Positions 59,101-64,000 of a stretch of 64,000 nt of DNA are shown here, piece by piece. Location of the stretch: positions 70,708,150 to 70,772,149 of the forward strand of contig CP154954.1 in assembly GCA_039621445.1 (NCBI GenBank). Reading direction: 5' to 3'. The position numbers and the translations under genes were made by a program. Each line of letters starts with the position of its first letter. Position 1 is the stretch's first letter. The notes below the pieces were generated by a model. The model saw only the letters and a list, made by a program, of their open reading frames with translations. It was not told the origin of the DNA and made no database searches. This stretch comes from Euglena gracilis (Eukaryota; Euglenida; Euglenophyceae; Euglenales).

Positions 59101-60012
59101 CCAGGGGGTGCCCGAGTCCCTGCTGCGCACGGCCCGGATCTACGAGCGGCGGATCCGGAGGAACATCGCCAGGGAGGAGGGGCGGCCCCCACCGGTGTTC
59201 ACATCGGATGAGGAGGAGGAGGATGAAGAGGGGGAGGAGGAGGAGGGTGATGAAGAGGAGGGCCAGGTGGCCAGTGGAGGGTCGTCACCGCTGTCGTCGC
59301 ACCCCAGCTACGCAGAGGGGGAGGAGGCCGAGGCGGAGGGGGAGCCCGAGGTCCCGGAAGGCCCAGAGGAAGCCTCCGCGCAGGTGGTGGAGGGCGAGGG
59401 TGGCGAGGAGGGGGAGGGGCAGCAGGGGGCCGCCCAGGCTGCGGTGGAGCCAGAGACCGTGGTGGAGTCCGAGGAGGAGGAAGGGGGCAGGGGGAGGGAA
59501 GAGCGGCGAAGGCAGCCCGTGGTCCCGGTGCCCCCAGTGGAGGAGGTGGAGGCCCCAGAGCCCACTCCCCCCCACCCCGCCCCGTCCCCAAGAAGCCCAG
59601 CGGCCCCCCACCCCTCGGCATGATCCGGCGCCCCGCGGGCAAGACCGTCCCCCCGCCCCGGAGGCCCTCACCCCCAAGAAAGAAGAAGCGGGGTACGCAG
59701 GAGGAGGAGGAGCCGGAGGCGACGCCACCCCGCAAGCGGAGGACCTCCCTGCTCTCCAGCCCCAGCCCAAGCCCCAGCCGCCCCGAGGACCCGCCGGGCG
59801 GCAACGTCCCCAGCAGCAGCGCCCGCGCCTCCCACTCCTCCAGCCAGCCCCCCTCCCCCAGCCCCCAGCCCCCGGCCGGTGCCCGATCCCCAGCCCAGTC
59901 CCCAGCCCGCGGCCCCCAGCAGCGGCAGTCCCCCGCAGCGCGGTCCACCCTGCAGGAGCAGACGACCAAATTCACCCTGCTGCCCTTCCCGCCGCCGCGG
60001 AAGGAGAAATGA
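56177..60012 (+). CDS. Five-exon gene: ParB/sulfiredoxin-like protein with a long charged tail
   Basis: Exons inferred from frame continuity and GT-AG signals: 56,177-56,498; 56,719-57,060; 57,242-57,532; 57,696-58,308; 58,582-60,012. All four junctions join in consistent phase (1, 1, 1, 0), giving about 1,000 residues. The exon 1/2 junction creates a region resembling the ParB N-terminal domain: VRFDLACREGQVRSL, then the helix VAEDVDRVYEAMR, then REYVVVGGQHMTAAL, which parallels the ParB/DGQHR signature (G-[QN]-H-R) with Met replacing the usual Arg. ParB-like folds bind DNA or CTP, and some cut DNA. The middle (exons 3 to 5) has no recognised domain. The C-terminal third is Lys/Arg-rich, then strongly acidic (EEEEDEEGEEEEGDEEE), then Pro/Ser-rich, ending PFPPPRKEK. 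Apparent one-base slips occur at a G5 run (about 58,175), a C7 run (about 58,765) and a C8 run (about 59,570), probably homopolymer errors. It likely partners the upstream transposase-like gene in mobility or DNA marking; this is inference. Confidence 0.6.
56499..56718 (+). other. Intron 1 of the ParB-like gene, carrying two palindromes
   Basis: Donor GTGCAAAG after CACCACT, acceptor ...CGTCACAG before ACCGGGAAT. The join is phase 1 and keeps the frame. The palindromes lie at 56,541-56,558 and 56,624-56,639. Confidence 0.6.
57061..57241 (+). other. Intron 2 of the ParB-like gene, carrying a double palindrome
   Basis: Donor GTAATGG, pyrimidine tract and acceptor CCCACACTCAG. The join is phase 1. 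It contains two inverted palindromes separated by a short loop, together able to form one large hairpin (57,137-57,190). Confidence 0.65.
57137..57190. repeat. Cruciform-capable palindrome pair inside intron 2
   Basis: ATTGCGCACATGCGCATT and AATGCGCATGTGCGCATT are joined by CTTCTC-GCACAA-GAGAAG, so the whole 54 bases form one long inverted repeat with a six-base loop. Confidence 0.8.
57533..57695 (+). other. Intron 3 of the ParB-like gene, carrying one palindrome
   Basis: Donor GTTTGTTTCTG, acceptor CCCCTCGCAG. The join is phase 1 and links ...RFIHPEV to EDWAARRR. Palindrome at 57,645-57,662. Confidence 0.6.
58309..58581 (+). other. Intron 4 of the ParB-like gene, carrying three palindromes
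   Basis: Donor GTCTGTGTC after ...GACAGGCTCAAG, acceptor CCCCTGCTCAG. The join is phase 0. One degenerate palindrome (58,420-58,438) and two good ones (58,457-58,474 and 58,536-58,553) lie inside. Confidence 0.6.
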
Positions 60013-60059
60013 GACCACAGGGGGGTGCACTCCTCTTCAGACTCTCAGCCCAATGCAAC

Positions 60060-60261
60060 ATTGCGCATGCGCGCATTCTTCTACTCACAGTGTGCTGATT
60101 GCGCACATGCGCATTGTTTTCTCATGCACACCCCTCTCTTCCCCAGAGGTGATTCCCTCCCATTCTGCCAACCCCTCTCGCGTACACAGTCGACATAGCA
60201 GCCGGTGGGTACACACAGTGCACACAGCGTCCGGGCCAAAAGAATGCGCACATGCGAATTC
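60060..60261. repeat. Three palindromes after the ParB-like gene
   Basis: ATTGCGCATGCGCGCATT (60,060), ATTGCGCACATGCGCATT (60,098) and a decayed GAATGCGCACATGCGAATTC (60,242). The first begins 48 bases after the stop codon. Confidence 0.8.
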
Positions 60262-60299
60262 ATCCCCTCTCCTGAATCGTGCCTGCCTTTTGGATTTGG

Positions 60300-60860
60300 T
60301 TTAACACGCGGTGCACGCACACCAGCCAGCAGCACACACCCAAGCGTACACTTAGGGGGCCCGCTGGACCAGGGTGGCACACCTGAGGCCACTCGGGGGT
60401 GCACCCCTAGGAGGTGGGTCAGGTGCGGGCTCACCCCTCCCTCTCCCCCACGGGAAAGACACAAAGGCCAAGGGGAGTGCACCTACCAGCGCGTCCAGCG
60501 CTGCGCCGGGGCCGGCAGCGGCGGGGCGTCGGGCGGCGCAGGCGAAGGCGGCCAGAGGGCCGCAGTGTGTGCCAGGCACGGCGTGCCTCGGTGATCCCCT
60601 GTGGGGCCATGGGACCCTGTCACACCCCTCCGTCAACCCTATACCCCCGGCGAACCATATCCACGCCGCTCCAACCGTGTGTCAGACCGCCCACCTCTCA
60701 ACCCCTGCACACCTCGCCCTCTATACCCCTGGCACTCTCCCTCTCCCTCCCCCCTATATCGGACCAAGGACCAAAGGACAGCGAGGGAAGGTAAGGGATG
60801 GGACCGGCAAGGGAGGGAAGGGCGTCTCCAGCCAAAGGCCCCTGCTTTGCTTCCAAATCA
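60300..60860. other. GC-rich stretch of the element without an assignable gene
   Basis: Open frames exist on both strands and none has convincing protein-like composition. It may be 3' untranslated region or a small third gene. Confidence 0.3.
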
Positions 60861-60861
60861 A

Positions 60862-60867
60862 AATAAA
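60862..60867 (+). promoter_or_regulatory. Candidate polyadenylation signal AATAAA
   Basis: AATAAA lies 850 bases after the stop of the ParB-like gene, in GC-rich surroundings and just before a last palindrome. It could serve that gene or an unresolved small gene between 60.3 and 60.8 kb. Confidence 0.35.
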
Positions 60868-60891
60868 GGCTGGGGTGGGGGGAGGGGGGTG

Positions 60892-60909
60892 AATGCGCGC
60901 CTGCGCAAT
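60892..60909. repeat. Rightmost element palindrome
   Basis: AATGCGCGCCTGCGCAAT. Beyond it only a half site (GGTGCGCA, about 61,192) remains before the right terminus. Confidence 0.75.
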
Positions 60910-61217
60910 ACCGAGGCCACCGGGGAATGGGGGGAGCCGGCGGGTGCCGTGCCTTCACTGGACGAGGGTGCCGCCTCGAAAAACAGCGTTTCGTGTCGCA
61001 CCAGCTTGACGAGGTGTTTCCCCGGCCGGCGGAGGTCAAAAACAGGTCTCCTCAAAGTCAAAAAAATCGGATTCCTCAAAAAAATCCTCGGACGCCGGAA
61101 ATCGTGGTACACCTTTGCTCTTGCTCACTTCGGCTTGTCGGGTCGGCCGCCCCGTCGGGTGGTGGTGACTCACTTGATCAAAAAAGAACGCGGGTGCGCA
61201 AAAAAACGGCAAAAAGT

Positions 61218-61243
61218 GAAAAGTGCATTCCCGGCCATCTAAG
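61218..61243 (-). repeat. Right terminal inverted repeat of the 10-kb element
   Basis: Inverted partner of the left terminus with a single mismatch. It is followed immediately by AAAAT, the second copy of the target duplication. Confidence 0.85.
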
Positions 61244-61248
61244 AAAAT
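61244..61248. other. Target site duplication AAAAT, right copy
   Basis: Identical to the five bases outside the left TIR. Confidence 0.75.
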
Positions 61249-64000
61249 GCCATCAGACCAGGGGGTCAAACCGAGTTCAACATACTGCCAGGTCCGAGCC
61301 GAATCACAGCTCGGGCAGGCTGTGCTCCCGCACTGTGCCCTGACCTCGATGCAACGTGGCACTCACCGTGCAAATCGGGGGAGAGAAATTTTGCCTGGGG
61401 GCCAGGCATGCCTGGAAAGACACAGAGTGTTACTGTTACCTCTTGCATACAGCTAGAACGGCTTGACAGGCAAAAAAAAAATGTTCTGGATTCGAGAAAA
61501 AAAATTCCCACTGAGGAAAAATGGCCACCCATCAACAGAGGCAGCCCCAAACAAAATTCCGGAGTGGGTGTAACACACATGCCACCTTACCCTGGAAAAC
61601 AGGAGTGTGACCAAAACAGTTTTCGAATTGCCATGGGTCCAGATGGATTGCCGAAGCGGTGTGCATCCGAGAAGAATACTTCAGTGGGGTGTTTTGCTGG
61701 ATTTTCAACGAAGATGAAGCACAAGGGGTTTGCCAGGTACTGCCAAACCGAAGGGACAGCGCTGAGGAAAAGGGCTGTGCTTTGCTGAAAATACTTTTCA
61801 CATGGGTACTCGGCAGCTATGAGGGTGGGCGGTCCACCAATATGAGGAACGAACACATAAAAGATGGACAACAATCAATGAAAATATCAGATGATTTGCT
61901 TTCATGCGTCAAACAGAAAAGCCAGTACTCCCCACAATGTATCACTTTGTTCCTCAGACAGGCATAAATTACTGATTTGCAGCGCCTGTGAATCGGCTTA
62001 TGTCTGGCATGGAGATGGACCAACCAACGATGGTGTCAGACGGTTGCTCCCCGTCTGGAAAACTCACTTCCTCAGAGTTTATTTGCATGCAAATGTTGGC
62101 ATGGCCTCAGGTGCCATCACTTTACATTTCAATGGAACAAAATAATGTCAAAAATAAAATGTTGCCCACGCACATGGGCAAAATTTAAAAATTGAAAGAG
62201 GTCATTCCTCCCATTCAGGTCTGAAAATGGTCATTCCTCCCATTTTTTCAAACTTTTTTTCAAAAAATGGCCAAATTGAGGCACTCTGGCAGATGTTGAC
62301 CAAAGACTTCCCTGGGATCCTTCGGAAAATACACTGTCCTCGGCGTCAGGAATGTATTATGTTTGCAAAGCCCCCTTATTTCTTCCCACCAAGAGCATTC
62401 AAAATCACATCTAAACTTGGGACTGTACATAGGTACCCACTCTAATTCATTTGTCATCAAACAATTTTCCACTAAGTAAAGCAACGCTTCAAGAACAACT
62501 ACCAGTTTCGCCACACCTCTGCCCATGCAAAAGTCCCAAATCAACATTGCCTGTGCATAAGATTTCACAAGGTTCCCAAAATACAAATTCATTTGACGTC
62601 CACCGAGAATCCATCACCCCTCAGCTCTTTGTTGTTTGAGATTGCCAATGTGTTTTCATTCCCTGCATGTGCCACCAAGGGGAAAAAAGGAGCACAATTG
62701 CGGATCTCCTTGGAGAAGAGAAGATTATGTCCTCCTTCTTAAAGTGCCGGGGTGTATAGCATATCCAGAGGGCATTTGATGTCTTTGTATGGGCGTTGCA
62801 GCAATCTGGTCAGTTTTTGCACTGGAACGTCCGGATGCAGAGCATGGAAAACGTGGGCTGGATTTTTGTCTTGAATCCCACAGCATCTAGATGCCGTGCG
62901 GGACATAAAAAAAAAAGCACGACGTTGGGTGAAATCAAAATCAGAATTGTGCGGTGATGTGCATCCCAAATGTGTGTGAGCAAATAAGTTGCAAACCAGC
63001 GTTTGTTCACCAGTACGTTGCAGTAGCGTACTTTGCCACTGAAAAAAAAATACTACAAAGCACTGCCGGTAACTGCTAGGTTTCACATTGCACACACAGA
63101 GGAAGAAAATAATGATCTCAACAGAAGGAAAAGCTTGCTCTTGCAATTTTGAAATCAAGCAAATCACGGTGGTACTTTCCATCTGTCACATATGCTGAAG
63201 AGAATTGGATCATGCCATTCCCCCGTGCACGTCACGTCCCTCCTTGAGGAGAAAAAGTTGCTGCACCTTGCTGGAAAAAATACCAAAAGTTCAAAGAAAA
63301 CAACATGCCAAGGACGTCATCCTGTCACGTGGCTGTGTGGATCAGCCTGCATCAGTGCAGCACTTCTGGTACTGTTAACAGAATACAAAATTGTTGGAAT
63401 GCTATAACAGAGTAGCATGCAGCCTGACAGACTGCAAATGAGACAGCATTCAGCAGTGGGAAAGCCAGTTTGAACCTGATGCCACACCACCAGTTCAAAA
63501 ATCGTGCCAGGAAACTTCTTTTGCTTGAGAGGGTGCTGTATTTCTTTCCATCCATTGCATCTAAAATGGAAATTTGCCACTTCATAAAAAGAGAAGCAGA
63601 AGCTGGTGGCCATGGCTCTCTATTGTACCATCGCAAACGAGATCACAGATATATGACTACGGGACACGACCACTGCTGAACAATGCAGTGTCTGTTTGGG
63701 TTGTGGACAACGACACCTTATTATCAGTCATTGTGGAAAGAATGACACGTAGACATCGCAATAATCGAGCTTCCCAAACTAATCAGACGGGACCGCTGCC
63801 ACAGCACCCACATTCCACCTTGGGAACACAATGCCCATCTGGGTGGAAGCACAATCAGAATCTATCGGCGAGAAGATTCAAAAGAAAAAAGGATCATCTC
63901 TTGCAAACCCTTACGTTGCTTTGGAGAAAAGGCACGTGCCTCGCATTGTGAACTCCACTGAGCCGACGTGTAGGCAAATATTCCACAAAAAATTAATCAA
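61249..64000. other. Right flank of the element, no gene recognised
   Basis: Composition returns to near-balanced and C/G tracts become rare. Moderate open frames exist, for instance on the minus strand at 62,739-63,182 (ending RPYKDIKCPLDMLYTPAL) and on the plus strand at 63,574-63,951. None has splice partners or a recognisable motif. It may be the worn remains of another mobile element. Confidence 0.35.

Larger units (their letters stand above)
51260..61243 (+). mobile_element. Complete 9,984-bp DNA transposon-like element with TIRs, TSD and two genes
   Basis: The left end (51,260-51,285) starts CTTAGACGGCCGGGAATGCA and continues CTTTTC. The reverse complement of 61,218-61,243 is identical apart from one base (C to T at the seventh position), giving a 26-bp terminal inverted repeat. 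The base string AAAAT lies directly outside both ends (51,255-51,259 and 61,244-61,248), which is a perfect 5-bp target duplication. The interior is much richer in GC than the flanks and holds two plus-strand genes and about 22 dispersed GCGCAnnTGCGC palindromes that begin and stop within these ends. A cut-and-paste DNA transposon is the simplest reading. The 5-bp duplication, the CTTAG terminus and the gene content do not match a superfamily I can name. A large virus-like integrant was considered, but no capsid, polymerase or packaging gene is visible. Confidence 0.8.

Noticed and set aside
51321-60909. CRISPR array
   Set aside because: The repeats are palindromes with irregular spacing of tens to thousands of bases, in both genic and intronic positions of a eukaryotic element; there is no regular spacer pattern and no cas gene.
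51260-61243. Integrated giant virus or virophage/Polinton-like element
   Set aside because: TIRs are only 26 bp, the duplication is 5 bp, a spliced gene is present, and no capsid, packaging ATPase, protease or type B polymerase is seen.

Overview
This window is nuclear DNA of a eukaryote, most likely a single-celled alga or other protist. I cannot name the taxon. The evidence is canonical GT-AG introns, very small GC-rich exons separated by kilobases of low-complexity DNA, long microsatellites of many unit types, and many C/G-tract-ended inverted-repeat elements. The detectable host exons encode multi-membrane hybrid histidine kinases, a class absent from animals but common in algae and protists. 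There are no bacterial-style operons, Shine-Dalgarno sites or compact gene runs.

Layout, left to right. 1-2.6 kb holds two minus-strand exons of a histidine-kinase-like paralog (gene A) that runs off the left edge. 9.38-31.3 kb holds a minus-strand, multi-exon gene B. In coding order it has cytosolic/membrane exons (31.3, 29.4, 26.7, 25.6, 24.8 and 22.0 kb), an H-box region (20.0 kb), the HATPase N-box (17.0 kb), the ATPase core and G-box (16.6 and 15.1 kb), and a receiver domain in pieces (13.3, 12.1, 11.7, 11.5 and 9.6 kb) with a stop codon at 9,380. Several exon junctions agree in phase. 34.5-48 kb carries further minus-strand exons of related type (group C). Between the exons lie repeat families: at least five families with C-tract/G-tract ends and inverted termini, a foldback hairpin, and di- to pentanucleotide microsatellites.

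The most interesting object is at 51,260-61,243: a 9,984-bp GC-rich DNA element. It has 26-bp terminal inverted repeats (25/26 identical) and a perfect 5-bp target duplication (AAAAT). It carries two plus-strand genes. The first looks like a large, broken transposase-like gene. The second has five exons and encodes a protein of about 1,000 residues with a ParB/sulfiredoxin-like N-terminal region and a highly charged tail. All its non-coding DNA, including every one of the four introns of the second gene, is studded with about 22 copies of a palindrome with the core GCGCAnnTGCGC. I know of no named transposon superfamily with this combination, and consider it the candidate undescribed system.

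The last 2.7 kb (61.25-64 kb) is balanced-composition host DNA in which I recognise no gene.
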